Shown here: in pieces, positions 1 through 7,881 of the stretch
How positions within the stretch are numbered: the stretch's first letter is position 1
Layout of the letters: every line of letters starts with the position of its first letter
Assembly: GCA_963922565.1 (NCBI GenBank)
Contig: CAWUIQ010000014.1
Coordinates: 1-64,000 of the forward strand
Direction of reading: 5' to 3'
DNA length: 64,000 bases
DNA from: JBCBKL01 sp963922565
Lineage (GTDB): Bacteria; Pseudomonadota; Alphaproteobacteria; Rhodobacterales; Rhodobacteraceae
Notes under the pieces: model-generated
The model's input: the letters and a program-made list of their open reading frames with translations, nothing else
Told to the model about the DNA's origin: nothing
The model's database searches: none
Translations under genes and position numbers: made by a program

Positions 1-169
1 CTGTAACCAGCACGTCAGGCGCATAGGCTAAAACCCCGACGCGTTGCCTGGCGAAGGTCTGGAAAGAGCCCGACTTGTAAGAATGCCGGGATGCAGCCAA
101 TGTCGGCTTCAGCGCCCGAGGAAAGGTCTATGTATTTGCTGGAAGCTTATTCAGCAACAGACGGAAAGA

Positions 170-643
170 ATGATCGAAGTGTCGGAGAAAAAGAAGTCAC
201 GCCATTTTACAGTGGTTGTACGCCGTGAGTTTCCGATGTCGGTAGAAGAGACCTTCTCGGCGTGGACAAACTCAGAAATCCGAAGAAGTGTTTTGGCTCA
301 CGGGCGCTACAAAAACGGCGTCAAGGAGATTGATGTCTCGGAGGGCGGTTTTGAACGATACGAGGATCGTTGGAAAAACCGCTTATACGGGACTACCACC
401 CGTCGCTACGTCCTGCTTCGACCCGCTCAAATGATAGTTGCTCATTCAGAGACAAGCGTCGAAGGAGATATGTTCGACCAGCACTTCGTCAGGCAAGAAC
501 ATCTATTGTTTAAGCCGAAAGACAAAACCTGTGAAGTTGTCGCTTCCGATCAATGCATATCAATCGAACCCATGTTTGTGCACGCGGCGGAAGACAGCCT
601 CAACGAAGTCTTCGATATATCTGAAAACAAAACTGTAAGCTGA
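170..643 (+). CDS. SRPBCC/AHSA1-like small protein
   Basis: A 157-residue protein with the look of an AHSA1-type SRPBCC domain: an early beta strand (HFTVVVRREFPMS), then the typical helix SVEETFSAWTN around residues 20-32, then alternating strands. Proteins of this fold form a hydrophobic pocket for small ligands; no ligand or reaction can be named from the sequence. The ATG at 170 was chosen because the 42 codons upstream in the same frame are Cys/Arg-rich and unlike a protein domain; GGAAAG lies directly in front of it. Base composition is visibly lower in GC than in the genes downstream, which suggests acquired DNA. There is no operon partner. The fold assignment is moderate; whether it is expressed is unknown. 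Confidence 0.5.
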   Translation: MIEVSEKKKSRHFTVVVRREFPMSVEETFSAWTNSEIRRSVLAHGRYKNGVKEIDVSEGGFERYEDRWKNRLYGTTTRRYVLLRPAQMIVAHSETSVEGDMFDQHFVRQEHLLFKPKDKTCEVVASDQCISIEPMFVHAAEDSLNEVFDISENKTVS

Positions 644-803
644 CATTGAGTTCGTTACCGCTAAGTTCCGGTATAGTCCGCATAGCAGACGCCAAGCTTG
701 GCAACCGCCGATGACTGAAACGAGCGCCGGTCGGCCGTCAATTGCGAATTGGCGATCGACAGCTTAGGCTCCTGCCAGGGCAGATGCTATTGGGGATTGG
801 CTC

Positions 804-1349
804 TTGGACCGACCTGATCCAACCACGAAAATCCCGCCTGATATCCCGGCCCTGATTGCGGCCCTATCGAAGAATGATGTGACCTGGCTTCTCGCGGGGT
901 CATACGTTCTGACGCTCTTTGGTGCTGAAATCGAACCCAACGACCTCGACGTCGTCGTGCGCCGCGATCCCGACAACCTGAAGCGCCTTACACGCTGCCT
1001 CGAGGAACTCGACGCCGTCCCATTCTGGAGCGGCGATCCTAAATGGGATCACGGCACGCCCGCGGACCATGCCGCTTGGCGCCCAGAACCTGCAACGATC
1101 AAGCATCTGGACCAGCTCTTCGTCACCCGGCACGGCATGCTGGATATCCCATTCGCGCTGGTTCCGGACTATTCCACCCTCATCGGCGGGTGCTCTCAGC
1201 GCGAGATTGCAGGGCATTTGGTCGATATCTGCGATCCGCGTTCGGTGCTGATCGCGCTGGAGCCGCGCCAGCGCGCCAAGGACAGGGCGCGTCGCGCAAT
1301 CTACTCCGAGATGAGGGAACGGTTTGGGCTGCCGCCGCTGCCCGAGTAG
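804..1349 (+). CDS. nucleotidyltransferase-like hypothetical protein
   Basis: A 181-residue soluble protein. Residues 30-52 resemble the minimal nucleotidyltransferase motif: a Gly-Ser pair (LLAGSYVLTLFG) followed about a dozen residues later by an Asp-x-Asp (NDLDVVV), the usual metal-binding pair. The remainder (KHLDQLFVTRHGMLDIPF, LVDICDPRSVLIALEPRQRAKDRARR) fits stand-alone proteins of the antitoxin-like or DUF6036-like nucleotidyltransferase group. The substrate is unknown, and no HEPN or toxin-like partner lies beside it. The start is a TTG at 804 with a GGGG run about 8 bases upstream; no in-frame ATG fits better. It stands alone between the SRPBCC gene and yceI. The fold call is moderate and the function is unknown. 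Confidence 0.55.
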   Translation: MDRPDPTTKIPPDIPALIAALSKNDVTWLLAGSYVLTLFGAEIEPNDLDVVVRRDPDNLKRLTRCLEELDAVPFWSGDPKWDHGTPADHAAWRPEPATIKHLDQLFVTRHGMLDIPFALVPDYSTLIGGCSQREIAGHLVDICDPRSVLIALEPRQRAKDRARRAIYSEMRERFGLPPLPE

Positions 1350-1450
1350 CTCGGCACCAGAGGAAATCTGTCAGGGCCAACATCGACTTCTATCCGGAAC
1401 GACGGATCCACTTCACAAAGCCCCGTTCAGCCGCCCTCGGCCGCTCGCAG

Positions 1451-1480
1451 AAAGAAAAGGCGGGTTCGAAACCCGCCTTC
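1451..1480 (-). terminator. rho-independent terminator of the yceI gene
   Basis: A 10-bp perfect stem (AAGGCGGGTT at 1457-1466 with AACCCGCCTT at 1470-1479) with a tiny loop. On the minus strand it is followed by a T-rich tract (complement of the A-rich 1451-1458). It sits 27 bases past the yceI stop codon. Confidence 0.75.
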
Positions 1481-1506
1481 CTCAACTCAATGTCTCAGAG
1501 CGGTGT

Positions 1507-2085
1507 CTACTCCGCCTTCGCGGCCTCGATCGATATGAAAACCTCGACCTCGTCGCTCACGGCAGGCGCGAAGGCGCCGAGCCCGAAATCAGACCGCAAG
1601 AGCGTGGTGGTGGCATCAAAACCCGCCCATTCGACGCCCTGATTGGGGCCAAAGGGATAGGGCTGGCTCTGGTTCAGCTTGGCGTCCAGAACGACCGACT
1701 TGGTGACGTCGTTCATGGTCAGGTCGCCAGTGATCATGGCAGTATTGTCGCCGGTAACCTCAATGCCTGTCGATGTGAAGGTGATCAGGTCGCCATCCTC
1801 GGCGCCGAAAAAGTCACCGGACATAAAGTGCGCCTCGCGCTGTTCCCAGCCCGTGAACATCGATTTCGTTGGCATCGACACGGCGACACTGGAATTCGCC
1901 GGGTTGTCCTTGTCGAACATGATTTCGCCTTCGAAGCCAGCGAACATGCCGTAAGTCGTTGAATAGCCGAGGTGGTTATAGTTGAAGATGACTTGGCTGT
2001 GGCTCGAGTCGAGCGTGTATTTTTCGGCGGCGACGGCCAAGCTCGCAGAAGTGGTGAGGGCTGCGGCCAACAGAATGGATTTCAT
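1507..2085 (-). CDS. YceI family periplasmic lipid-binding-like protein
   Basis: A 192-residue secreted protein. It begins with a signal peptide (MKSILLAAALTTSASLAVA, likely cut after AVA) followed by AEKYTLDSSHSQVIFNYNHLG, the hallmark opening of the YceI lipocalin-like beta barrel; the usual length for the family is about 190 residues. Later strands (TKSMFTGWEQREAHFMSGDFF, MTGDLTMNDVTKSV-type segment) match the family. YceI proteins bind polyisoprenoid or amide lipids in the periplasm and are often induced by stress; no enzyme activity is established. ATG at 2085 was chosen over an upstream in-frame start because the signal peptide begins there and GGAG lies 8-9 bases upstream. It is monocistronic, with its own terminator. 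Confidence 0.88.
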   Translation of the reverse strand: MKSILLAAALTTSASLAVAAEKYTLDSSHSQVIFNYNHLGYSTTYGMFAGFEGEIMFDKDNPANSSVAVSMPTKSMFTGWEQREAHFMSGDFFGAEDGDLITFTSTGIEVTGDNTAMITGDLTMNDVTKSVVLDAKLNQSQPYPFGPNQGVEWAGFDATTTLLRSDFGLGAFAPAVSDEVEVFISIEAAKAE

Positions 2086-2211
2086 GGGAATGGCTCCGAC
2101 ATTTGGTGATTGTCCGTGCGACAAGATGTACCAAACAGTAAATGAAGCAAATCCACACAGTTCAACAAACCCTGCGCATTTGTGAACAGCCGCCTGATAA
2201 ATCGGCGGAAA

Positions 2212-2691
2212 TCAGTCGATTTTGCCTGCCGCCTTCAGCGCCATGATCAGGCGACCGCGCGTGCTGGGCTCGTTCAGCGGGATATCGGCCATGTAGTTGC
2301 CGAAGCCGTCCCAAAGGCGCACGACATTGTCGCTTTGAGCAGCCGCAAGATGTTCGAAGGCACAAGCATTCAGAATGTGTTTCTTGCCACGGGCATGACG
2401 GACAACGCGGACCTCACCCTTGTCGGTGTCGATCTCGACCTCACGGCGCGGCAGGATCAAACCGGCCTGCACCATCGCGATACCGACGAACGACAGGATC
2501 ATCGACAACAGCAGCTTGGTCGCGAACAGGTCTTCGCCCCAATAGGCGCGCGGCGCGATCCACATCCCTGCCGCAACAAGCAAAAGCAGCACACCGCCGA
2601 CGAATAGCAGCACCTCATGCAACGCAACACGACGGCCAGGCTCGGTTACCGTACCGCCTGGGTGGTTGCTGTGATCCGTGATCATCGCCAT
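2212..2691 (-). CDS. small two-helix membrane protein
   Basis: A 159-residue protein with a short N-terminal cytoplasmic segment, two hydrophobic helices (about residues 27-50, LLFVGGVLLLLVAAG, and 58-82, LLLSMILSFVGIAMVQAGLIL) and a C-terminal soluble half (REVEIDTDKGEVRVVRHARGK...) that resembles a PH-like beta domain. I do not recognise a named family. The ATG at 2691 is preferred over an in-frame TTG 15 bases upstream; a second ATG two codons downstream is also possible. It is divergent from the rpsF promoter region and separate from yceI. Function unknown; the membrane topology is clear. Confidence 0.6.
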   Translation of the reverse strand: MAMITDHSNHPGGTVTEPGRRVALHEVLLFVGGVLLLLVAAGMWIAPRAYWGEDLFATKLLLSMILSFVGIAMVQAGLILPRREVEIDTDKGEVRVVRHARGKKHILNACAFEHLAAAQSDNVVRLWDGFGNYMADIPLNEPSTRGRLIMALKAAGKID

Positions 2692-2801
2692 GAACTCAAT
2701 CCTCAATACTCACTTGGCCGACTGCAAATTCGTCTTGAAACCGGTCGGAAATGGGGCAGGCAAATGGTTATGTCGGGGCGCTGACGTTGGGTAATCTCCT
2801 C

Positions 2802-2829
2802 TTGCGGAAACGACCCGACCGTGTATACG
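2802..2829 (+). promoter_or_regulatory. candidate sigma-70 promoter of the rpsF operon
   Basis: TTGCGG (2802-2807), a 16-base gap, then TATACG (2824-2829) preceded by TG. This would start transcription near 2836 and leave a leader of about 98 bases before rpsF. Confidence 0.4.
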
Positions 2830-2869
2830 GGCGCATCCCTGCACCAACCTTTTCCGCGCAGTCTCTCGT

Positions 2870-2900
2870 GACCGGGCCGCAGGGGATGATGGCCCCGGTC
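2870..2900 (+). promoter_or_regulatory. leader hairpin upstream of rpsF
   Basis: GACCGG (2870-2875) pairs with CCGGTC (2895-2900), and an inner GCC/GGC pairing leaves a bulged base. It lies in the predicted untranslated leader 33 bases before the rpsF start. In other bacteria the S6:S18 complex binds a CCG-containing hairpin in its own mRNA; a CCG is present here, but the match was not computed. Confidence 0.35.
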
Positions 2901-2933
2901 TTTGAAATGCGCCTTGATAGAAGTGGAGATACC

Positions 2934-3302
2934 ATGCCTCTTTACGAGCATGTGATGATCGCCCGTCAGGACTTGTCGAACACGCAAGCCGAGGGCCTGA
3001 TCGAACATTTTGGCACAGTCCTCACCGACAACGGCGGCACCCTCGTCGATCACGAATACTGGGGTGTGAAGACGATGGCCTACAAGATCAACAAGAACCG
3101 CAAGGGCCACTATGCCTATCTGCGCACCAACGCACCGGCCCCCGCCGTGCAGGAGATGGAGCGCCTGATGCGTCTGCACGAAGACGTCATGCGGGTTCTG
3201 ACCATCAAGGTCGACGAACATGCCGAGGGTCCCTCGGTTCAGATGCAGAAACGCGATGACCGCGACCGCGACCGTGGCGACCGCCGCGAGCGCCGGGCAT
3301 AA
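2934..3302 (+). CDS. rpsF: 30S ribosomal protein S6
   Basis: Ribosomal protein S6 (122 residues), a component of the 30S platform that pairs with S18. The sequence opens MPLYEHVMIARQDLS and contains the conserved core VKTMAYKINKNRKGHYAYL (about residues 45-65). The C-terminus (from about residue 105) is a low-complexity charged tail of Arg and Asp residues, longer than in many S6 proteins. The ATG at 2934 was chosen because GGAG lies 7 bases upstream and the family N-terminus starts there; an in-frame extension back to 2751 has no S6 similarity. It is first in the rpsF-rpsR-rplI operon, with 12 bases to rpsR. Confidence 0.97.
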   Translation: MPLYEHVMIARQDLSNTQAEGLIEHFGTVLTDNGGTLVDHEYWGVKTMAYKINKNRKGHYAYLRTNAPAPAVQEMERLMRLHEDVMRVLTIKVDEHAEGPSVQMQKRDDRDRDRGDRRERRA

Positions 3303-3314
3303 GGAGACATCACA

Positions 3315-3542
3315 ATGGCTGCAAAACCGTTCTTCCGCCGCCGAAAGGTCTGCCCCTTCTCGGGCGACAACGCGCCGAAAATCGACTACAAGGACACGCG
3401 CCTGCTGCAACGCTATATCTCTGAGCGCGGCAAAATCGTGCCCAGCCGCATCACCGCCGTTTCGGCTAAAAAGCAGCGGGAACTAGCCCGGGCAATCAAG
3501 CGCGCGCGCTTCCTCGCGCTGCTGCCCTACGCCGTCAAGTAA
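3315..3542 (+). CDS. rpsR: 30S ribosomal protein S18
   Basis: Ribosomal protein S18, 75 residues, the standard length. Diagnostic motifs are RRRKVCPFSGD (residues 8-18), KIDYKDTRLLQRYISERGKI and the basic ITAVSAKKQRELARAIKRAR near the C-terminus. S18 binds 16S rRNA as a complex with S6, so its place directly behind rpsF is expected. The start is an ATG with AGGAGA upstream. It lies 12 bases after rpsF and 11 bases before rplI, so the three genes are almost certainly co-transcribed. Confidence 0.98.
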   Translation: MAAKPFFRRRKVCPFSGDNAPKIDYKDTRLLQRYISERGKIVPSRITAVSAKKQRELARAIKRARFLALLPYAVK

Positions 3543-3553
3543 GGAGAGCCGAC

Positions 3554-4195
3554 ATGCAAGTGATCCTTCTGGAACGTGTCGCAAAGCTGGGGCAGATGGG
3601 TGACGTCGTCGACGTCAAGCCCGGCTATGCACGCAACTATCTGATGCCGCAAGGCAAGGCGCTGACAGCCTCGAAAGAGAACATCGCCTCGTTCGAGGCT
3701 CAAAAGGCGCAGCTCGAAGCCCGCAACCTCGAATCCAAGAAAGAGGCCGAGGATCTGGGCGGTCGTCTTGATGGCCAACAGTTCATCGTGATCCGGCAGG
3801 CGTCGGATGGCGGCAACCTCTACGGCTCCGTCACCACGCGCGACGCCGCCGAGGCCGCGACCGAGGCAGGCTTTTCTGTCGATCGCAAGCAGATCGTCAT
3901 CGCCAAGCCGATCAAGGAACTGGGCCTGCACACTATCCATGTGACGCTGCACCCCGAGGTCGAGGTCGACATCAAACTGAACGTTGCCCGGTCCCAGGAA
4001 GAGGCCGAACTGCAGGCGTCAGGCAAGTCGATCCAGGAACTGGCCGCCGAGGAAGAAGCGGCTGCCGAATTCGAGATCCAGGAACTCTTCGACGATATCG
4101 GCGCGGCCGCGTCGGAAGACGAGGAACTGGCCGAATCCGCTGGTGTCGTCGAAACGCCCGAGGGGCAGAACGAAGACGAAGCGCCTTCGCCCTGA
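3554..4195 (+). CDS. rplI: 50S ribosomal protein L9 with acidic C-terminal extension
   Basis: Ribosomal protein L9: it starts MQVILLERVAKLGQMGDVVDVKPGYARNYL, the conserved N-domain that binds 23S rRNA, followed by the long connecting helix (residues about 45-75) and the C-domain (IVIAKPIKELGLHTIHVTLHPEVEVDIKLNV). At 213 residues it is about 60 longer than the E. coli protein. The extra part (about residues 160-213) is strongly acidic (EEEAAAEFEIQELFDD, SEDEELAE, EDEAPSP) and probably disordered. Such tails occur in Rhodobacterales L9; their role is unknown. It is last in the operon and followed by a strong terminator. Confidence 0.97.
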   Translation: MQVILLERVAKLGQMGDVVDVKPGYARNYLMPQGKALTASKENIASFEAQKAQLEARNLESKKEAEDLGGRLDGQQFIVIRQASDGGNLYGSVTTRDAAEAATEAGFSVDRKQIVIAKPIKELGLHTIHVTLHPEVEVDIKLNVARSQEEAELQASGKSIQELAAEEEAAAEFEIQELFDDIGAAASEDEELAESAGVVETPEGQNEDEAPSP

Positions 4196-4221
4196 TCGGC
4201 ACGACCCGTTTCGAAAAAGAC

Positions 4222-4252
4222 AAACGCCGGCTTATCCAGCCGGCGTTTTCTA
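4222..4252. terminator. bidirectional terminator between rplI and rhaA
   Basis: AAACGCCGGCT (4222-4232) and AGCCGGCGTTT (4238-4248) form a perfect 11-bp stem with a 5-base loop, with T runs on the plus strand (TTTTC) and beyond the stem on the minus strand. It serves the convergent rplI and rhaA ends. Confidence 0.85.
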
Positions 4253-4327
4253 TTAGGTCAGTGCCGACACGGGGAAAACCAACTGACGGTCACCGGATCC
4301 GGCCGGCAGAACCCAAGTCAACGCGCC

Positions 4328-5566
4328 TTAGTTCCGCGCTGCCACTTTCTCTTGATACGCGTCGAGTTCATTCTGCAATACGCGGCCGGTGGGGTGACCT
4401 TGGCGCGCACAGAATTCCGACCACACAGCGCCAAATGGCAAATCCTTGATCTCTTCGGTCACAATCAGCCTTTTGGTGAAGTCGAGCGCGTCTTCGGCTG
4501 ATCGCAGTTCGGCGAGAGGTGTAAGTAGCGCGCGCAAAAGCGCCTTTTGCATGTTGCGCGTCCCGATGACCCAGGCTGCTGTACGGCTGATAGTGGCATC
4601 GAAAAAGTCGAGCCCGATATGGGTACGTCCGAGCAGATCAGCACTGACCAATTCGTGCGCCATGGCCAGGATATCGTCATTGAGCAGGATCACATGATCG
4701 CTGTCCCACCGCATCGGGCGCGAGACATGGAGAAGGATTTCATCAAGGGAAAGTGCGACGGACGAGAGCTTGTCGGCAACGCTCTCAGTCGGGTGAAAAT
4801 GGCCCATATCCAGACAGAGCAACGTACCCTTCCGGATCGCATAACCGAGGTAGAATTCGTGGCTGCCGACCGTGCAGGCCTCAACCCCAATGCCGAATAG
4901 CTTTGATTCCACCGCATCAAGCATCAGCGCTTTGTCTTGCGGCTGGGCCAGCATGGCGTCGAGCGATCCTTCCAGCCGCCTCCGGGCCGCCATCCGGTCA
5001 ACGGGCGTGTCTTTGTACCCGTCCGGCACCCAAATGTTGTTGACCGCCGGCGTTCCTAATTCATCCCCCATCTTCGCGGCAATGTCCCGCGTCCGTTTGC
5101 CGTGCTCGATCCAAAAGTCGCGGATGCCAGCGTCGGGGTGCGAAAGCGTCAGGTTGTCGTCGGCCTTTTCATGGGCAAAGAAGGTCGGATTGAAGTCTAG
5201 GCCGAGCCCATGTTGCCTGGCCCAATCAACCCACGGCAAAAAATGTCTGAACTCGATCTCGTCACGGTCCGGGGTCTCGTCGCTATCCAGGTACATCGCA
5301 TGAAGGTTAAGCCGGTGCCGGCCCGGTATCAGGCGAAAGGCAAATTCCAGATCAGCGCGCAACTCATCGGGTGTCCGGGCGCGCCCGGGGTGATTGCCGG
5401 TGGCCTGGATGCCGCCGCCCGAACTGCCCGTTCGGGTCTCGAACCCGACGACGTCGTCGCCTTGCCAGCAATGAACGGAGATTGAGACCGCAGCCAGACG
5501 ATCCAGCGCCGCTTCGGTGTCGACGCCCCATTCGGAAAAGGCCTCTTTCGCGAGGTCATAGCTCAT
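4328..5566 (-). CDS. rhaA: L-rhamnose isomerase
   Basis: L-rhamnose isomerase (EC 5.3.1.14), which converts L-rhamnose to L-rhamnulose in the cytoplasm using Mn/Zn ions. The 412 residues match the E. coli RhaA type closely along the length: SISVHCWQGDDVVGFE near residue 28, GGIQATGNHPGRARTPDELRADLE, LNLHAMYLDSD, GLGLDFNPTFFAH, NIWVPDGYKD, AVESKLFGIG, LLCLDMGHFHPTE, HVSRPMRWDSDHV and GLDFFDATISRTAAWVIGTRN, the last holding conserved Asp/His metal ligands. It is transcribed from the rhaD side as the second gene, with 24 bases between them. In the rhizobial rha locus this position is called rhaI. Assignment is secure. Confidence 0.96.
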   Translation of the reverse strand: MSYDLAKEAFSEWGVDTEAALDRLAAVSISVHCWQGDDVVGFETRTGSSGGGIQATGNHPGRARTPDELRADLEFAFRLIPGRHRLNLHAMYLDSDETPDRDEIEFRHFLPWVDWARQHGLGLDFNPTFFAHEKADDNLTLSHPDAGIRDFWIEHGKRTRDIAAKMGDELGTPAVNNIWVPDGYKDTPVDRMAARRRLEGSLDAMLAQPQDKALMLDAVESKLFGIGVEACTVGSHEFYLGYAIRKGTLLCLDMGHFHPTESVADKLSSVALSLDEILLHVSRPMRWDSDHVILLNDDILAMAHELVSADLLGRTHIGLDFFDATISRTAAWVIGTRNMQKALLRALLTPLAELRSAEDALDFTKRLIVTEEIKDLPFGAVWSEFCARQGHPTGRVLQNELDAYQEKVAARN

Positions 5567-5590
5567 TTCGTCTCCTCCCTGGTCGATGGT

Positions 5591-7693
5591 CTAGCGGGGA
5601 AACGCCTGGACGTTGCCAGCATCGACGTTGAGGATATTGCCCGTAGACTTCGCTGATGTCTCGGCCGCGAAGAAATAGCAGGCCTCGGCGATGTCTTCGG
5701 GTAGGACGGACCGCTTGAGCATGGACCGGTTGCGATACATCTCTTCCAATCCCTCTTTGTCCGTGCCGTAGGTGCGCGCCCGCTGGTCGAGCCAATCGCC
5801 TTCCCAGATTTTGGACCCTCGCAGCACGGCGTCCGGGTTGACGACGTTCACGCGAATGCCAGCCTCGGCGCCTTCGAGCGCCAGACAGCGAGCGAGGTGA
5901 ATTTCTGACGCCTTTGCCGTGCAATAGGCGGACGCATTGGGCGACGCGGCAAGCCCATTCTTCGAGGCCACGAACACGACCGACCCACCCATGTCCTGTA
6001 CCCGCATCATCTTGAAGGCCTCGCGGCTGACGAGGAAGTAGCCGGTACTCAGAACGTTCATGTTGTGGTTCCAGAGTTCGAGCGAGGTGTCCTCGACCGG
6101 GGCGGATGACGCGATGCCGGCATTGGACACCAGAATGTCGATACCCCCGAATTCGACAGCGGTTTCTGCCATGGCCGAGACAACGGCCGCCTCATCCGTG
6201 ACGTCCATCAAAACAGAACGCACGACGTCGTTCCCGAACCGCTGAACCAGCGCATCCTTGGCGACTTTGAGGCTGTCGGCGTCGATGTCGGCGAGCATGA
6301 CGCAAGCGCCCTCCGCCAGGTAGCGTTCGGCAGTCGCAGCACCGATCCCGCCCGCACCACCGGTCACGAGCGCGATCCGCCCGGCGAGGGATTTGGCCTT
6401 TGGCATCCGCTGCAGTTTTGCTTCTTCGAGCAGCCAGTACTCGATGTCAAATGCCTCCTGCTCCGGCAGACCCTGGTACTTACTGACAGCGGTGGCCCCA
6501 TGCATCACGTTGACCGCATTGACATAGAATTCGCCAGAGATCCGCGCCGTCGCCTTGTCCTTGGCAAAGGTGATCATCCCGACACCGGGGATCAGGTAGA
6601 CGACCGCGTTCGGGTCCCGGATGGCCGGGCTGTCATCGCGTTTGCAGCGCTCGTAATAGGCCGCATAATTGTCGCGATATGCTGCGATCTGGGCTGGAAG
6701 GCCCTTCAAGACATCATCAATGTTGTTCTGCGACGGGTCGTAGTCGATCACAAGCGGGCAGATCTTGGTCCGCAGGAAGTGATCAGGGCAGGACGTACCA
6801 AGGGCCGCAAGCGGGGCCATGCCTTCGGCGTTGACGAACTCCAACACGGCATCGCTGTCGTTGAAGTGGCCCACCATGTGCTGGTTACCACTGACAAATC
6901 CTCGGATGGCGGGCATCAGCCGGGCGGCGATGTCGCGGCGGGCCGCCGGTTCAAGGCTTGCGTGTTTCGGCCCGCCGAAAGCGGGTACATCGGCGGTGCG
7001 TTCTGCCAGCCAGGCCGTCGCCACGTTGATGACATCGATCGTGGTGTCATAGCATTCGTGGGCGGTGTTGCCCCAGGTAAAAAGACCATGGCTCGCCAAT
7101 ACAACACCGTCAGCGTCCGGATTTTTCGCGCAGAACCTTTCGAGCCAGAGACCCAGCTCATAGCCTGGCCGCTTCCACGGCAACCAGCCAATACGGTCGC
7201 CGAAAATCTCGCGGGTCAGGTCCTTGGAATTCGCGGACGCCGCGATGGCAATGATCGCGTCCGCATGCACGTGATCGACATGCGGGCGCGGCACATAGGC
7301 ATGAAGCGGCGTGTCGATCGAGGCCGCGCGCGGGTTCAGCTTGAACGTGCAGTGGGGAAGATAACCCACCATCTCGTCCTCGAACTCGACACCCCGGTAT
7401 AACGATTTGAGCGCGTTGAGCTTTTCCATGTACAAGGTTGCAAAACCGTCGAGCTTCATCGAGCCGATATCGCCGCCCGAACCCTTGACCCACAGCACCG
7501 CGACAGGCTTGCCGGTCAACGGGTCGGTTTCCATGACTTTCGCCGACGTGTTGCCGCCACCGTAATTCGTCACGCGCTTGTCTGACCCGAGAATGTTGGA
7601 ACGGTAAAGCAAGAGTTCCGCTTCGCTCATCCCCTCTGTCTTTGCGGTCTCCCAACGGTTCTTGAGCAACTGCTTCTCAACAGTTTTCAACAT
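5591..7693 (-). CDS. rhaD: bifunctional rhamnulose-1-phosphate aldolase/short-chain dehydrogenase
   Basis: A two-domain enzyme of 700 residues. Residues 1-400 are a class II aldolase/adducin-type domain with YGGGNTSAK (about 45-52), zinc-ligand histidines (RPHVDHVHAD) and VVLASHGLFTWG; it should split L-rhamnulose-1-phosphate into DHAP and L-lactaldehyde. Residues about 430-700 are a short-chain dehydrogenase with TGGAGGIG (about 440), SNAG and the YxxxK pair (YCTAK, about 590), expected to oxidise the lactaldehyde. ATG at 7693 was chosen because GGAGG lies 7 bases upstream and the family begins MLKTVEKQLL; an in-frame extension of 27 codons was dropped. It is first in rhaD-rhaA, divergent from rhaR across a symmetric operator region. 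The aldolase-dehydrogenase fusion is known in many bacteria. Confidence 0.93.
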   Translation of the reverse strand: MLKTVEKQLLKNRWETAKTEGMSEAELLLYRSNILGSDKRVTNYGGGNTSAKVMETDPLTGKPVAVLWVKGSGGDIGSMKLDGFATLYMEKLNALKSLYRGVEFEDEMVGYLPHCTFKLNPRAASIDTPLHAYVPRPHVDHVHADAIIAIAASANSKDLTREIFGDRIGWLPWKRPGYELGLWLERFCAKNPDADGVVLASHGLFTWGNTAHECYDTTIDVINVATAWLAERTADVPAFGGPKHASLEPAARRDIAARLMPAIRGFVSGNQHMVGHFNDSDAVLEFVNAEGMAPLAALGTSCPDHFLRTKICPLVIDYDPSQNNIDDVLKGLPAQIAAYRDNYAAYYERCKRDDSPAIRDPNAVVYLIPGVGMITFAKDKATARISGEFYVNAVNVMHGATAVSKYQGLPEQEAFDIEYWLLEEAKLQRMPKAKSLAGRIALVTGGAGGIGAATAERYLAEGACVMLADIDADSLKVAKDALVQRFGNDVVRSVLMDVTDEAAVVSAMAETAVEFGGIDILVSNAGIASSAPVEDTSLELWNHNMNVLSTGYFLVSREAFKMMRVQDMGGSVVFVASKNGLAASPNASAYCTAKASEIHLARCLALEGAEAGIRVNVVNPDAVLRGSKIWEGDWLDQRARTYGTDKEGLEEMYRNRSMLKRSVLPEDIAEACYFFAAETSAKSTGNILNVDAGNVQAFPR

Positions 7694-7766
7694 CACGTCC
7701 TCCCAGTTGGCCTCAAAAGACCAGCGCGCGCCTTCCCCATATTCGTGCTGTTTTATCCGCAACGTG

Positions 7767-7835
7767 TCAATCATCTTCGCTCAACTTCAATCATGCTGCA
7801 ATGCAGCGTGATTGCTTTTGATCATTTTTGATTGA
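7767..7835. promoter_or_regulatory. nested symmetric operator between rhaD and rhaR
   Basis: Four TCAATCA-type half-sites are arranged with exact twofold symmetry about base 7801: TCAATCA at 7767-7773 and 7787-7793, TGATTGC at 7809-7815 and TGATTGA at 7829-7835. The inner pair extends to a near-perfect palindrome, AATCATGCTGCA / TGCAGCGTGATT (7789-7800 and 7802-7813, 11 of 12 matching). Half-sites on each side are 20 bp apart. It is the probable binding array for the DeoR-type RhaR product and would control both directions. Confidence 0.7.
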
Positions 7836-7881
7836 CAGGTCGGAGATTTTTTCTCACCGTCCAAGCTCAAGGGAGGCTCAC

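Noticed and set aside
44..169. N-terminal extension of the first SRPBCC protein
   Set aside because: Cys/Arg-rich, with no homology to the fold; the ATG at 170 fits the domain start.
1457..1479. GGTTCGAAACC-like sequence resembling a tRNA T-arm
   Set aside because: No anticodon or acceptor arms surround it; the perfect stem with a T run on the minus strand explains it as the yceI terminator.
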